64,000 nucleotides of DNA from Pseudomonadota bacterium (GCA_018240595.1 JAFEFL010000025.1:62001-126000); one strand, 5' to 3'; shown: positions 48,373 to 57,735, counted from the stretch's first letter. Translations and numbers: made by a program. The notes: generated from the sequence alone by a model not told the origin.

Positions 48373-48821
48373 GCCGCCAATCCGTCACCGTGCAGGCGAG
48401 CGCGCGAGCGTTCGGCAAAGGCTTGTGCCGCCGCGGCCACGGCGAAGGCGCTCGGCACGGCCGGCTGCACGGGCTGCGCCATTGCGGCGTCCGCGGGACG
48501 TCCGGCCTCGGTGATGCGGACCAGGCGGCCGAGGAGCTGTTCGCCGGCGACGAGCTGACGCTGCAGATCGCCTGACAGCGCTTCGGTGCGCTTGACGCGT
48601 TCGCCGAGAGTCTGCTCGCCCTCGCGCATCGTGGCTTTGAGCCCGCCAATGGCGCGCTCGGCAATTTCGGTCGCGGTGATGAGTTCGCCGATGGTCGCGC
48701 GCAGCGACTGCTCGTCCGCCTTGAGCAGGCGGATCTGCCGGTTGAGGCGCACGCAGTAGAGGATCGTCATCAGAAGCAGCACCGACACCATGCTTTCGAT
48801 GAGGTAGCCATATTGAAACAT
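48369..48821 (-). CDS. DUF6468 domain membrane protein
   Basis: This 150-aa protein has an N-terminal TM helix (YLIESMVSVLLLMTILYCVR) and a coiled-coil segment (RQIRLLKADEQSLRATIGEL, GERVKRTEALSGDLQRQLVA). The C terminus is Ala-rich. The domain is found in alphaproteobacterial flagellar loci between fliM and motE; its function is not known. Its ATG overlaps the fliM stop (TGATG) and its stop overlaps the motE start, so the three are tightly coupled. A longer frame that runs into fliM is a shadow. Confidence 0.8.
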   Translation of the reverse strand: MFQYGYLIESMVSVLLLMTILYCVRLNRQIRLLKADEQSLRATIGELITATEIAERAIGGLKATMREGEQTLGERVKRTEALSGDLQRQLVAGEQLLGRLVRITEAGRPADAAMAQPVQPAVPSAFAVAAAAQAFAERSRARLHGDGLAA

Positions 48822-50023
48822 CACTGCGTCTCCATGCGGATTTTCGACTCGTCCGCCTTCTCGAACATCGCGAAGGTCGTGCGCGGCTTGCGCAGGTTCT
48901 TGGTGACGCGCACCGCGATGCGGTCGCCGACCTTGCCCATGCGACCTTCGGTGAGCGTGACGTCGCCGCAGCGCAGCTTCACCGTGGCGTCGGGCTTCAA
49001 TTCGAGCATCAGCGTGTCGCCGACCTTGAGCTTCATCATACGGCGCAGCGGCAGGTTCTCTTCGTAGAGCACGGCGTCGACGCCGACCTCCGCCTGGCCG
49101 ATTTCCGTGGCGAGATGGCCTTCCCAGATCTGGTCGCGACCGAACTTCTCGCCCATGAACATCTGGAGCAGCGTGGCGCGGATCGGTTCGATCGTCGCGT
49201 AGGGCAGCAGCAATTCGATATTGCCGCCGCGGTCTTCCATGTCGATGCGCAGGCGCACCAGGATCGCGGCATTGGCCGGTCGCGAGATGGCGGCGAAGCG
49301 GGGATTGGTCTCGAGGCGATCGATGTTGAACTTGACCGGCGACAGCGGCTTGAAGGCGAGCTCGGCGTCGGCGAGCACGACCTCGATCATGCGCTTGACG
49401 AGGCTGGTCTCGATGGTCGTATAGGGCCGCCCCTCGATACGCACGGTCGAGGCGCCGCGGCGCCCGCCGAGCAGCACGTCGATGATCGAATAGATCAGGC
49501 TCGAATTGACGGTGGCGAGGCCGAAATTGTCCCACTCTTCCGCCTTGAACACGGCGAGGATCGCCGGCAGCGGGATCGAATTGAGATAGTCGCCGAAGCG
49601 CACCGAGGTGATGCGGTCGAGCGAGACTTCGACGTTGTCCGAGGTGAAATTGCGCAAGGATGTCGTCATCAGCCGCACCAGGCGGTCGAAGACGATTTCG
49701 AGCATCGGCAGACGCTCGTAGGACACCATCGCCGAGTCGATGATGGCGCGGATGCCGGAATTATCGTTGAGATTCACATCCGCCAGGCTGAAGCCGAGCA
49801 GATTGTCGATTTCCTCCTGATTGAGGATGCGCTCGGCGCCGCCCTTGGTGTTGGACTGGAAGCCGGCGGTGTCGTCGACCATCGCCGCCCACTGCGCGGC
49901 CGCGGCGTCGGCGGCGCTGGACGGTTGCGCCGGTGCGGCACCGGTCGCGTCCTGCTCGGCCTCCAGCGCCTGGCCCCATTCGGCCTTCAGCGCTTCCTGG
50001 TCGATCTGATCGTTGCCCGCCAT
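48821..50023 (-). CDS. fliM: Flagellar motor switch protein FliM
   Basis: This 400-aa switch-complex protein has the CheY-binding and middle domains (NQEEIDNLLGFSLADVNLND near 68-87; DNVEVSLDRITSVRFGDYLN; VRIEGRPYTTIETSLVKRMI) and a C-terminal surface-presentation-of-antigens domain (TLMLELKPDATVKLRCGDVT). The conserved EIDNLL motif sits about 70 residues in, behind an acidic Ala-rich extension that itself has a DQEALKAEWGQALE helix. In most bacteria it is at the very N terminus. It lies 60 bp after fliL. Confidence 0.95.
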   Translation of the reverse strand: MAGNDQIDQEALKAEWGQALEAEQDATGAAPAQPSSAADAAAAQWAAMVDDTAGFQSNTKGGAERILNQEEIDNLLGFSLADVNLNDNSGIRAIIDSAMVSYERLPMLEIVFDRLVRLMTTSLRNFTSDNVEVSLDRITSVRFGDYLNSIPLPAILAVFKAEEWDNFGLATVNSSLIYSIIDVLLGGRRGASTVRIEGRPYTTIETSLVKRMIEVVLADAELAFKPLSPVKFNIDRLETNPRFAAISRPANAAILVRLRIDMEDRGGNIELLLPYATIEPIRATLLQMFMGEKFGRDQIWEGHLATEIGQAEVGVDAVLYEENLPLRRMMKLKVGDTLMLELKPDATVKLRCGDVTLTEGRMGKVGDRIAVRVTKNLRKPRTTFAMFEKADESKIRMETQ

Positions 50024-50083
50024 CTTCGTCTGACTTTGCCGTCTTGCGTGAAATCGAAACCGTCGCCGTGTCCGCGCCGTGCG

Positions 50084-50593
50084 CTACTGGACGACGATCT
50101 CCTTGAAAAGAACCGCCGTCACCTTGTTCGGCGCCACCGCGACGTTGACGCGGCGGGTCAGCTCTTCCTTGAGCCGGTAGAGACCGGCCGAGCCGTCGAG
50201 GTCGGTCGGGCGCAGTTCGCGCAAATAGGTCTGGAAGGCGTCCATCACCCGCGGCATCAGCGGCTGGATCTTCGGCACCAGCTCGGCGTCGGGCAGTTCC
50301 AGAACAACCTTCACCTTCAGATATTGCGTCCGGTCGGAGCCGGCGCTCGACAGATTGACCAGGACATCCGGCAGGTCGACGAAGGTCGCGGGTTTGACCA
50401 CTTCCTTCTTGGCCTCTTCTTTCTTTTCATGGCCATGACCGAGAAACATGTATCCGGCGGCCCCGCCGCCACCGAGCACGACAATCGCCGCCGCGGCGAT
50501 GATCATCACCTTCTTCGACGGCAGCTTGCTCTTCTTGGGGGCTTCTTCGGCTTCGGCTTCCGGTTCCGCTTCCTTCTTTGCCGCCTTAGCCAT
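50084..50593 (-). CDS. fliL: Flagellar basal-body-associated protein FliL
   Basis: This 169-aa protein has a Lys/Glu-rich cytoplasmic N terminus, one TM helix (KVMIIAAAAIVVLGGGGAAG) and a periplasmic FliL domain (FVDLPDVLVNLSSAGSDRTQ, YLKVKVVLELPDAELVPKIQ). FliL forms rings around stators. The ATG at 50593 was preferred; a preceding in-frame ATG adds one residue. It opens the fliL-fliM-DUF6468-motE operon and is divergent from flgF. Confidence 0.95.
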   Translation of the reverse strand: MAKAAKKEAEPEAEAEEAPKKSKLPSKKVMIIAAAAIVVLGGGGAAGYMFLGHGHEKKEEAKKEVVKPATFVDLPDVLVNLSSAGSDRTQYLKVKVVLELPDAELVPKIQPLMPRVMDAFQTYLRELRPTDLDGSAGLYRLKEELTRRVNVAVAPNKVTAVLFKEIVVQ

Positions 50594-50977
50594 CACCGAT
50601 TCCCCTGAGTCCCGAAAATTCGGACATTGCGCGCATCACGCCGGCTGACGCCGTCTCCACGCCGGCAAGCCGCCCCCTTGCCGCCACCATTCGTGCCGGC
50701 CGCGCCACGTTAGTGGCGGTATGGTTAACAGAACCTTTCCCCGGTTCCCGAAGCGGCAAGAATTGCCGGGTCATATCGTCCATTATGGTGTTTTTTGCCT
50801 TGCGATTTATGGCTGACATAAAGTTAAGATACTGAAATACCTGTATTTTTCGAGTTGGCACGGCGTCTGCAATCCATCTCGCCAGAAGCGTCAGGCTTGG
50901 GAGAGCCAAAACGTTTCGACACGCGGCGCGGCCGGCCTCGGGAGGGCAGGCAGCGTCGGGACAAGGGGAGATGACCG
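50594..50977. other. Divergent fliL/flgF promoter region
   Basis: The 384-bp gap holds a sigma-54 promoter for flgF at 50855-50870, an AT-rich tract (50795-50850) and a single TTAAC half-site near 50725. No gene is seen. The fliL promoter could not be identified by eye. Confidence 0.5.
50855..50870 (+). promoter_or_regulatory. Sigma-54 promoter upstream of flgF
   Basis: TTGGCACGGCGTCTGC has the invariant GG-N10-GC core and nearly matches the consensus TTGGCACG-N4-TTGC. The 16-mer differs at only two or three positions from the one upstream of flgI. It lies about 107 bp before the flgF start. Confidence 0.85.
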
Positions 50978-51748
50978 ATGCAGAATTCCCTGCTGGTCGG
51001 ACTATCGCGTCAGGTCGCGCTCGGGCGCGAACTCGACGTCGTGGCGAACAATATCGCCAACGTGAACACGCCCGGCTTCAAGGCCGATGGCACCGTGTTC
51101 GAGGAATTCATCGGCAAAGTCGCGCGCTCCGACATTGATGACCTGTCGCGCCGCGACAGCCGCGTCAGCTTCGTGCGCGACCGCGCGACCTGGATCGATC
51201 TTGGCCAGGGCAGCATGGAACGCACCGGCAACCCGACCGATGTCGCCATCCAGGGCCAGGGCTTCTTCGCGGTGCAGACGCCGCAAGGCGAGCGCTACAC
51301 CCGCAACGGTTCCTTCCAGATCAATTCGCAGGGCCAGCTCGTCACCGGCGACGGCAATCCCGTGCTCGGCGACAACGGCCCGATCGTGTTCCAGCCGAAT
51401 GACCGCGAGATTCAGATCAGCGGTGACGGCACCATCAGCGTGACGGTGCCCGGCGCCACCGGTGAATCGCAGCGCGGCAAGCTGCGCATGGTCGGCTTCG
51501 ACAATCCGGGCGCCCTGCGCAAGGCCGGCGCCGGCACTTTCGCTCTCGCCAGCGGCGTCAACATCGTGCCGGACACCACCTCGCGCTTCCAGCAGGGAAC
51601 GGTCGAGAAGTCGAACGTGCGCTCGGTCGTCGAGATGACGCGCATGATCGAGATCACGCGGACCTACACCCAGGTCGCCAACATGATCCAGTCGCAAGCC
51701 GATTTGTCGCGCAGCGCCGTCGACAAGCTGGCCGAAGTGCCGAACTGA
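50978..51748 (+). CDS. flgF: Flagellar proximal rod protein FlgF
   Basis: This 256-aa rod protein starts SLLVGLSRQVALGRELDVVA, NNIANVNTPGFKAD, and ends with the coiled coil RMIEITRTYTQVANMIQSQA. Length and the internal GNPTDVAIQGQGFFAVQTPQ motif fit FlgF. It is the first gene of flgF-flgG-flgA-flgH behind a sigma-54 promoter. Confidence 0.96.
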   Translation: MQNSLLVGLSRQVALGRELDVVANNIANVNTPGFKADGTVFEEFIGKVARSDIDDLSRRDSRVSFVRDRATWIDLGQGSMERTGNPTDVAIQGQGFFAVQTPQGERYTRNGSFQINSQGQLVTGDGNPVLGDNGPIVFQPNDREIQISGDGTISVTVPGATGESQRGKLRMVGFDNPGALRKAGAGTFALASGVNIVPDTTSRFQQGTVEKSNVRSVVEMTRMIEITRTYTQVANMIQSQADLSRSAVDKLAEVPN

Positions 51749-51767
51749 CGCGGACGGAGAATAGACC

Positions 51768-52556
51768 ATGCGAGCTTTACACACCGCCGCAACCGGCATG
51801 ATGGCCCAGGAACTCAACGTTCAGGTCATCTCCAACAATATCGCCAACATGCGCACCACCGCCTACAAGCGGCAGCGCGCCGAATTCCAGGATCTGCTCT
51901 ACGAACACGTCAGCCGCGTCGGCTCGCAGACCTCGTCGCAGGGCAACATCCTGCCCGCCGGCATCGAACTCGGCTCCGGCGTCAAGACCGTCGGCACGCC
52001 GCGCCTGATGACGCAAGGCACGCTGCTGCAGACCGGCAAGGACTACGACGTCGCCATCCGCGGCGAAGGCTTCTTCAAGATCACCATGCCGGACAGCACG
52101 ACGGCCTATACCCGCGACGGTTCGTTCGAGCTCGATGCGCAGGGCCGCCTCGTTACCGCCTCGGGCAATCTGGTGCAGCCCGGCATCACCATTCCGCAGA
52201 ACGCCACGTCGGTGACGATCAACCCGCAGGGCCAGGTCTCGGTGACATTGCCGGGACAAACCACGCAGACGAATGTCGGCCAGATCGAACTGGCGATGTT
52301 CATCAACAAGGCCGGCCTCAAGGGCATCGGCGACAACCTGTATCTCGAGACCCCCGCCTCCGGCACGCCGCAGTCCGGTACGCCGCAGCTCAACGGCTTC
52401 GGCGACCTGCAGCAAGGCAACCTCGAGCAGGCCAATGTCGAGGCGGTGAGCGAAATCTCCGACCTGATCGCGGCACAGCGCGCCTACGAGATGAACGCCA
52501 AGGTGATCTCGGCGGCCGACCAGATGCTGCAATCGACTTCGAACCTGATGCGCTGA
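51768..52556 (+). CDS. flgG: Flagellar distal rod protein FlgG
   Basis: This 262-aa distal rod protein starts MRALHTAATGMMAQELNVQV, ISNNIANMRTTAYKRQRAEF, contains DYDVAIRGEGFFKITMPDST, and ends LIAAQRAYEMNAKVISAADQ. All are FlgG signatures. It lies 19 bp after flgF and 9 bp before flgA. Confidence 0.97.
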   Translation: MRALHTAATGMMAQELNVQVISNNIANMRTTAYKRQRAEFQDLLYEHVSRVGSQTSSQGNILPAGIELGSGVKTVGTPRLMTQGTLLQTGKDYDVAIRGEGFFKITMPDSTTAYTRDGSFELDAQGRLVTASGNLVQPGITIPQNATSVTINPQGQVSVTLPGQTTQTNVGQIELAMFINKAGLKGIGDNLYLETPASGTPQSGTPQLNGFGDLQQGNLEQANVEAVSEISDLIAAQRAYEMNAKVISAADQMLQSTSNLMR

Positions 52557-52565
52557 GGCACAGCC

Positions 52566-53576
52566 ATGATCAAGACCATGATCCGGACCTTGACCACCGC
52601 CGCCCTCTTCGCCGCCACCGCCAACCTGGCGCTGGCGCAAAGCGCGGAGCCGGCGCGGCCCTACCTCAAGCACGACGTCACCGTCACCTCGAACGTCGTG
52701 CGCATCGGCGATCTGATCGAGAATGCCGGCATCGTCGCCAACATCCCGATCTTCCGCGCTCCCGATCTCGGCACCACCGGCACCGTGCCGGTCGAGACCG
52801 TGATCGCCGCCGTGCGCCCGCACGCCCTCGTCGGCTTCGACACCGGCGGCGTCGCCGATGTCGTGGTGACGCGCGCGGCCCGCGAGATTCCAGTCACCGA
52901 TATCGAGCAGACACTGGCGCGCGCCATTGCAGGCCGCTTCAATGTCGGCGCGGCGGCCGACATCAAGGTCTATTTCGACCGCGATCCGCGCACCATCCAG
53001 GTCGATACCTCGGCAACGGGCGACATTCAGGTCGGACGCCTGAGCTACGACAGCCGCACCGGCCGCTTCGACACCACGCTCGAGGTGCCGACCGGCGCCG
53101 GCCAGCGCGGCATGCTGCGCCTCACCGGCCGCGCCTTTGCCACCGTGGAAATCGTGATGGTTTCCCGCACGGTCGAGCGCGGTGCGGTGCTGAAAGCCGC
53201 CGACCTCGTCGTCGAACGCCGCCCCCGCAGCGACATTAGTCGCGATGCCATCACCGGCCTCGACCAGGCGGTCGGCCAGGCCGCGCGCAACACGCTGCGC
53301 CCCGGTCAGGCGATCCGCTCGGCCGATCTGACCAAGCCCGAGATCGTGCTGCGCAACGAAATGGTGATGCTGGTGTTCGAAACGCCGGGCCTGACGCTGA
53401 CCATGCGCGGCAAGGCGCTCGGCTCCGGTGCCGAGGGCGACACCGTGTCGGTGCTCAACGAGCAGTCCAAGCGCACCGTGCAGGGCGTCGTCGCCGGTCC
53501 CGGCCAGGTCGTCGTGATCTCGGGCGCGCCGCGGCTCGCCGCCAATATTCCGGCCGCCGCCGACAACGGCCAGTGA
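52566..53576 (+). CDS. flgA: Flagellar P-ring assembly chaperone FlgA
   Basis: This 336-aa periplasmic protein has a signal peptide (MIRTLTTAALFAATANLALA, cleavage before QSAEP). The FlgA/SAF region includes VTVTSNVVRIGDLIENAGIV and, near the C terminus, RGAVLKAADLVVERRPRSDI and NTLRPGQAIRSADL. The second half is a canonical SAF domain. FlgA chaperones FlgI during P-ring assembly. It is about 100 residues longer than in enterics at its N-terminal side, as in other rhizobia. Confidence 0.92.
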   Translation: MIKTMIRTLTTAALFAATANLALAQSAEPARPYLKHDVTVTSNVVRIGDLIENAGIVANIPIFRAPDLGTTGTVPVETVIAAVRPHALVGFDTGGVADVVVTRAAREIPVTDIEQTLARAIAGRFNVGAAADIKVYFDRDPRTIQVDTSATGDIQVGRLSYDSRTGRFDTTLEVPTGAGQRGMLRLTGRAFATVEIVMVSRTVERGAVLKAADLVVERRPRSDISRDAITGLDQAVGQAARNTLRPGQAIRSADLTKPEIVLRNEMVMLVFETPGLTLTMRGKALGSGAEGDTVSVLNEQSKRTVQGVVAGPGQVVVISGAPRLAANIPAAADNGQ

Positions 53577-53658
53577 CTTGGGACGTGAGATGGCGACGGC
53601 CGCTGCAACCGCCTGTCGTCAAGAGATTGATCGATAACGCCAGTGAAAGTCAGTTGAG

Positions 53659-54405
53659 ATGAAGATGACCAGGTTCATGCGGCATGTGGCCTTCGCGGCG
53701 CTCGCGACCACGATGTTGAGCGGCTGTTCGGCCCTCGACCGCCTGAAGAACATCGGCGAGCAGCCGAAGCTCTCGGCGATCGACAATCCGACCGCGGCGC
53801 CCGGCTACAAGCCGGTGCAGATGCCGATGCCGGCGGCGCAGCCTGCGTCCTACAATCCGAATTCGCTGTGGCGCAACGGCTCGCGCGCCTTCTTCAAGGA
53901 TCAACGCGCGCACCAGGTCGGCGACATCCTCACGGTGAAGGTCAACATCACCGACAAGGCCAACATCGCCAACGACACCAAGCGCAGCCGCACCAACGCC
54001 GAGGATTCCGGCATCGACAATTTCTTCGGCAAGAGCAAATTGCCGATCGCCAACTCGGCGCTGCCGACCCGGCTGTTCACCGCCGACTCCACGGCCTCGA
54101 GCGAGGGCAAGGGCTCGGTCGACCGCTCCGAAGCGCTGTCGACCAACGTCGCCGGCGTCGTCACCCAGGTGCTGCCGAACGGCAACCTCGTCATCGAGGG
54201 CCGCCAGGAGATCCGCGTCAACTTCGAGATCCGCGAACTGATCGTCGGCGGCGTGGTGCGGCCGGAAGACATCGAAAGCGACAACACCATCGACTCCACC
54301 AAGATCGCCCAGGCGCGCATCGCCTATGGCGGCCGCGGCCAGATCACCGACGTGCAGCAGCCGCGCTACGGCCAGCAGGTGATGGACGTGATCCTGCCCT
54401 TCTAG
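53659..54405 (+). CDS. flgH: Flagellar L-ring protein FlgH (lipoprotein)
   Basis: This 248-aa outer-membrane lipoprotein forms the L-ring. The lipobox is LSGC near residue 22 (ATTMLSGCSALDRLKNIG). FFKDQRAHQVGDILTVKVNI (about 75), STNVAGVVTQVLPNGNLVIE and GQEIRVN-like GRQEIRVNFEIRELIVGGVV are FlgH motifs, and the C terminus GQQVMDVILPF is typical. It ends the flgF-flgG-flgA-flgH operon. Confidence 0.96.
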   Translation: MKMTRFMRHVAFAALATTMLSGCSALDRLKNIGEQPKLSAIDNPTAAPGYKPVQMPMPAAQPASYNPNSLWRNGSRAFFKDQRAHQVGDILTVKVNITDKANIANDTKRSRTNAEDSGIDNFFGKSKLPIANSALPTRLFTADSTASSEGKGSVDRSEALSTNVAGVVTQVLPNGNLVIEGRQEIRVNFEIRELIVGGVVRPEDIESDNTIDSTKIAQARIAYGGRGQITDVQQPRYGQQVMDVILPF

Positions 54406-54538
54406 TTCCCGTGCGGTGAGGGGGCGTTGCGTCAGTCCCGAGACGTAAGCCCCGTGGCGTAGAGAAGCCCCTCACCTGTTCAGTGCTCCCGCGTTGTCCT
54501 TGTCGTCTCGCGAGCGGTTGAGGACAACGATCACGACG

Positions 54539-54575
54539 CGGCCTCCGGTAGCTCCCCTGCCGGAGGCCGTGTTCG
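54539..54575 (+). terminator. Probable terminator after flgH
   Basis: CGGCCTCCGG / CCGGAGGCCG stem with an 11-nt loop followed by TGTTCGTTTCG, 134 bp after the flgH stop. Between them lies a second inverted repeat, GGTGAGGGG ... CCCCTCACC. Confidence 0.5.
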
Positions 54576-54598
54576 TTTCGAGGGAGACGTCGGACGCG

Positions 54599-55774
54599 CT
54601 AGCTTCGCAATCGAAAAAATCTTTGGCCGGGCCAGTATCGCGGCGAAGCGCCCGGCGCCGGCAGGAGGACATGGCGAATGAATCGCCGCGCGGGCCATTC
54701 CAGGTATCGATAGACACCGAGCGAAAACAAGCCGATCGCAATGAATGTCACGAGCGCCTTGAATTCGATGAAGGGCGCCCCTTTTTGCGTGCCCTGCCAG
54801 GCAAACATCCAGATGACCGTCGGATGCAAGAGATAGATGCTGTAAGACGCATCGCCGAGCGCCAGAACCGGCTTGCTTTCGAGGAACAGCGAGTGGATGT
54901 CGAAGCGCGCCAGCGCGTAGATGGCGACGGCGAAGAACGGCGCCACGAACCAGTTCTGCGATATCGCCTCGGCCCAAAGCGGCAGCGACCGCATCGTATA
55001 GCCGTCCGCCACTGCGACGAGGCCCAGCACCGTGACGGCGGCCAACAGGGCAACGCCGCGCCGCTCCAGAGCGGCGACCGGCGTCGCCATCCGCCGCATG
55101 AAGATTTCCGCTGCAACCATGCCGACGAGGAACTCGGGCAACCGCGCCGCCACCGATCAATACCAAAGCCAGCTCGGCGCGGCGCCGATGCCCGTGATCG
55201 CGCGCGCCCCGTGGAAGATGAACAGCCCCAGCCCCGCGATCAGCGCGACGGAGAGAATGTCGCGCTGCGAACGAAGCTGCGAACGCATGATCATCGCCAG
55301 CGGAATGAACATGATATAGAGCAGCACCTCGACGCTGACCGACCACGACCCGGGCGTCATCGCATCGCCCGGGAAACGGCCCCCGATGCTGATCGGCAGC
55401 CAGCCATGCGTCATCGTTAGCCAATACGGCAAGGCGCTCCATTGATACGACTGCATGGCCGGCGCGGTAGCGATGCTGATCGCGGTTGCGAAAATGAAGA
55501 GCGGATAAAGCCGCGCAAATCGTGCGACTGCGAAGCGATATATTTCGCCGCGCCGCCTGCGCGCGACATCATCGCCGTAATTGTAGTGAATCACGAAGCC
55601 ACTGAGTACGAAGAACATCGACATGCCGATGCTTCCGAACACCGTCATGTTTTCCGACCATGCATATCCGGCCGCGGCCAGATGCGTGTTGCAGAAGTGC
55701 GTAACGACCACGAGAAGCGCCGCGTAAAAGCGGAATCCGGTCAAGGCCGGGATTTCCGCGCGGCGCTGAGTCAT
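54599..55774 (-). pseudogene. OafA-like acyltransferase 3 interrupted by an in-frame TGA
   Basis: The intact gene would encode about 390 residues with ten TM helices. The first half reads IPALTGFRFYAALLVVVTHF (catalytic His in VTHF) and MSMFFVLSGFVIHYNYGDD, and ends WLWY before TGA at 55157-55159. The second half continues in the same frame (SVAARLPEFLVGMVAAEIFM) with SYSIYLLHPTVIWMFAW to 54599. The single TGA may be a nonsense mutation (for example from TGG) or a sequencing error. These enzymes O-acylate surface polysaccharides. The gene overlaps the upstream membrane-protein gene by 4 bp. Confidence 0.8.
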
Positions 55775-56274
55775 CGGACCGCCCGCGCGGACAGCGTGAT
55801 GCCGAACGAAACCACCGCGCCCGGCGCGCACGACACCTCTTCGTGAATGCGATCGCTCCGATTGAGCCGGACCGGCGCGGCCTCCAGATCATCCCGCGCC
55901 GCCAACAATGTCCCAAGATGATGCGGCTGACTGATAAACGACCAGTCGCTGCTCCGTTGCAGAATGATGAAGGATGCGTCGTCAGGCTTGGTATCCGATG
56001 CGTAGAACATCACCTGCACCAGATCGACATCACGGCCAAACGGGTTGTCGAAATACCGATGTTGCGCACCGCCGTCGCAGATCACCGCAGGCGCCGGTGT
56101 TTCGATTGTCTTGTGATTGACGCGAGTAAGGACCGCGCGGTCGATCCGGGAATAATAGAACGAGAGCACTTCGGAGCGACGGGAGGACCAGAGCCCGTGA
56201 ACGACGAGCAGCACAAGGCCGATCACACAAAAACCGACGATCAGTTTTGGTGAAATGCGCGACAATTGCTGCAC
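55771..56274 (-). CDS. Membrane-anchored hypothetical protein upstream of the acyltransferase
   Basis: This 167-aa protein has one N-terminal TM helix (ISPKLIVGFCVIGLVLLVVH) and a probable periplasmic domain with DNPFGRDVDLVQVMFYASDT, WSFISQPHHLG and APGAVVSFGITLSARA. No family is recognised. Its stop overlaps the acyltransferase start by 4 bp (ATGA), so the two were an operon and probably served the same surface-modification pathway. Confidence 0.65.
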   Translation of the reverse strand: MQQLSRISPKLIVGFCVIGLVLLVVHGLWSSRRSEVLSFYYSRIDRAVLTRVNHKTIETPAPAVICDGGAQHRYFDNPFGRDVDLVQVMFYASDTKPDDASFIILQRSSDWSFISQPHHLGTLLAARDDLEAAPVRLNRSDRIHEEVSCAPGAVVSFGITLSARAVR

Positions 56275-56700
56275 ACGACACTTCCTGGTGTTGAAGGAAT
56301 GTGCGTGTAAACTCTACGTTGTGCAACCGATTTCGTCAGTATTGATCGTCGTTGGAACTTGGAACTCGCGATTCCAAATTGATCGCAGCATTAAGTTCCA
56401 ATTCACACTCCGTAGCCGTGTCACATGAACCTCGGCCCGTTAAGGTGCGGCGGACACTGGCGTTCGCGTCGCAACGCCCAGCCGGACTCGCAGGCCGCCT
56501 GAGGTGCCTTATCCAATGCGCATTGACACAATGCAGAATTGCGCGTAGGGCTAGCGGCGTTGGAACAAATCCTTTTTGATTTTGTCGCCGTAGACATTGA
56601 TCGCGGCCGCCACCCTCAAAAACATGAAATGTTTCGATCGCCGCTGCGACGTCGTCGCTCGGCGCGATAAACTATGTAGATAACCAAAGGAACTTGCCTG
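56275..56700. other. 426-bp gap with the cspA leader; no gene recognised
   Basis: The stretch holds inverted repeats around TTGGAACT/TTCCAA (56354-56400) and CAATGCGCATTG (about 56514-56525). A possible promoter (TTGACA at 56523-56528, TAGGGC 17 bp on) would give the second cold-shock gene an mRNA leader of about 145 nt. The composition is more AT-rich than the flanks. Confidence 0.4.
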
Positions 56701-56904
56701 ATGGCAACCGGTACCGTGAAATTCTTCAACACCCAAAAGGGCTTTGGCTTCATTACCCCGAATGACGGCTCGCGCGATGTGTTCGTTCACATCTCGGCGG
56801 TCGAGCGCGCGGGCATGGGCACCCTGATGGAAGGCCAGAAGGTGTCGTACGAAATCGTCACCGAGCGCGGCAAGCAGGCCGCCGGCAACCTGCAGAACGC
56901 GTAA
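56701..56904 (+). CDS. cspA: Cold-shock protein (CspA family), second copy
   Basis: This 67-aa cold-shock domain has RNP1 KGFGFI and RNP2 VFVHIS. It is nearly identical to the product of 32733-32936, differing mainly in the middle ([16 protein letters not shown] against KAGMRSLVEGQKISYE) and ending NLQNA. A long leader precedes it and a strong large-loop terminator follows. Confidence 0.96.
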   Translation: MATGTVKFFNTQKGFGFITPNDGSRDVFVHISAVERAGMGTLMEGQKVSYEIVTERGKQAAGNLQNA

Positions 56905-56956
56905 TCGCGTTCTCATAAATTCTGCGCCGGCGCGCTCGCGCGACGGCGCGTTTTGA

Positions 56957-57018
56957 AAACCTGAGACGTATCGCGACGCCGGATGTACGCGCGCGATGGT
57001 GTCTCGGGTTTTTTTTGT
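56957..57018 (+). terminator. Rho-independent terminator of the second cold-shock gene
   Basis: ACCTGAGAC and GTCTCGGGT form the base of a long two-part stem whose inner part pairs ATCGCG with CGCGAT; eight T residues follow. Confidence 0.85.
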
Positions 57019-57267
57019 ATTTGGATGACCTGCAACGAGACGGCTCGCCGGGCCAAGACGCAACGAGCGCCGGGCTGCGCCAACTGAATTGACCTGGCGG
57101 CCATCCTGAAGCCAGCGATATTTCAAAGGCTCGGCGAATGGACGCAGACAAACGCGCCAGCGGCCGCGCTTCCCTCCTTGATCCCTATCAATGCCGCGCG
57201 CCGCCGCCGGCTGAGTATTCCCTGGCAACCCAGACATCGGGATATGCGCCACAGGGAGTATTCAGCT

Positions 57268-57726
57268 ATGGCGACTGCTTTGTTCGTCCGCGTCACGGCC
57301 GCGCTCGGCTTGGCCGCGCTTCTTGCCGGCACGGCCGCGCCGGCCGGCGCCGCGCCGGTGCCGTCGAGCGTTGCGGCACTCAAGACCGCGACCACGGGCG
57401 ATGTCATAGACGTCCGTTATCGCGGTCGCGGTGGCGCCGGTATCGCCGCCGGCATTGCCGGCGGCCTCATCCTCGGCGGCATCATCGCCTCGCAACCGCG
57501 CTATTACGGCTACGGCCCGGGTTATTACGGCTATTACTATGGCGGCCCGCCGCCGTTGTTCTACGGCCCGCGGGTGTTCTATCCGCCAGGCCATTACGGC
57601 CCGCTGATCGGACCCGGTTATGGCGGCGGCGACTGGATGTCGTATTGCTTCTCGAGATACCGCTCGTTCGATCCGGCGACCGGCACCTATATGGGCTACG
57701 ACGGCCGCCGGCACGTCTGCCGCTAG
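57268..57726 (+). CDS. BA14K-like exported protein
   Basis: This 152-aa protein has a signal peptide (MATALFVRVTAALGLAALLA, cleavage near AGA-APV). A Gly-rich hydrophobic segment follows (GAGIAAGIAGGLILGGIIA), then a Tyr/Gly/Pro-rich linker. The C-terminal motif MSYCFSRYRSFDPATGTYMG, then YDGRRHVC, is that of the Brucella BA14K immunoreactive family (two Cys). It is probably surface or periplasmic. AGGGAG upstream supports the ATG at 57268 over one at 57244. Confidence 0.75.
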   Translation: MATALFVRVTAALGLAALLAGTAAPAGAAPVPSSVAALKTATTGDVIDVRYRGRGGAGIAAGIAGGLILGGIIASQPRYYGYGPGYYGYYYGGPPPLFYGPRVFYPPGHYGPLIGPGYGGGDWMSYCFSRYRSFDPATGTYMGYDGRRHVCR

Positions 57727-57735
57727 ACGCCACGG

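Noticed and set aside
55157..55159. Selenocysteine or readthrough at the acyltransferase TGA
   Set aside because: The family has no selenoprotein members and no selenocysteine insertion structure is evident; a nonsense change is simpler.
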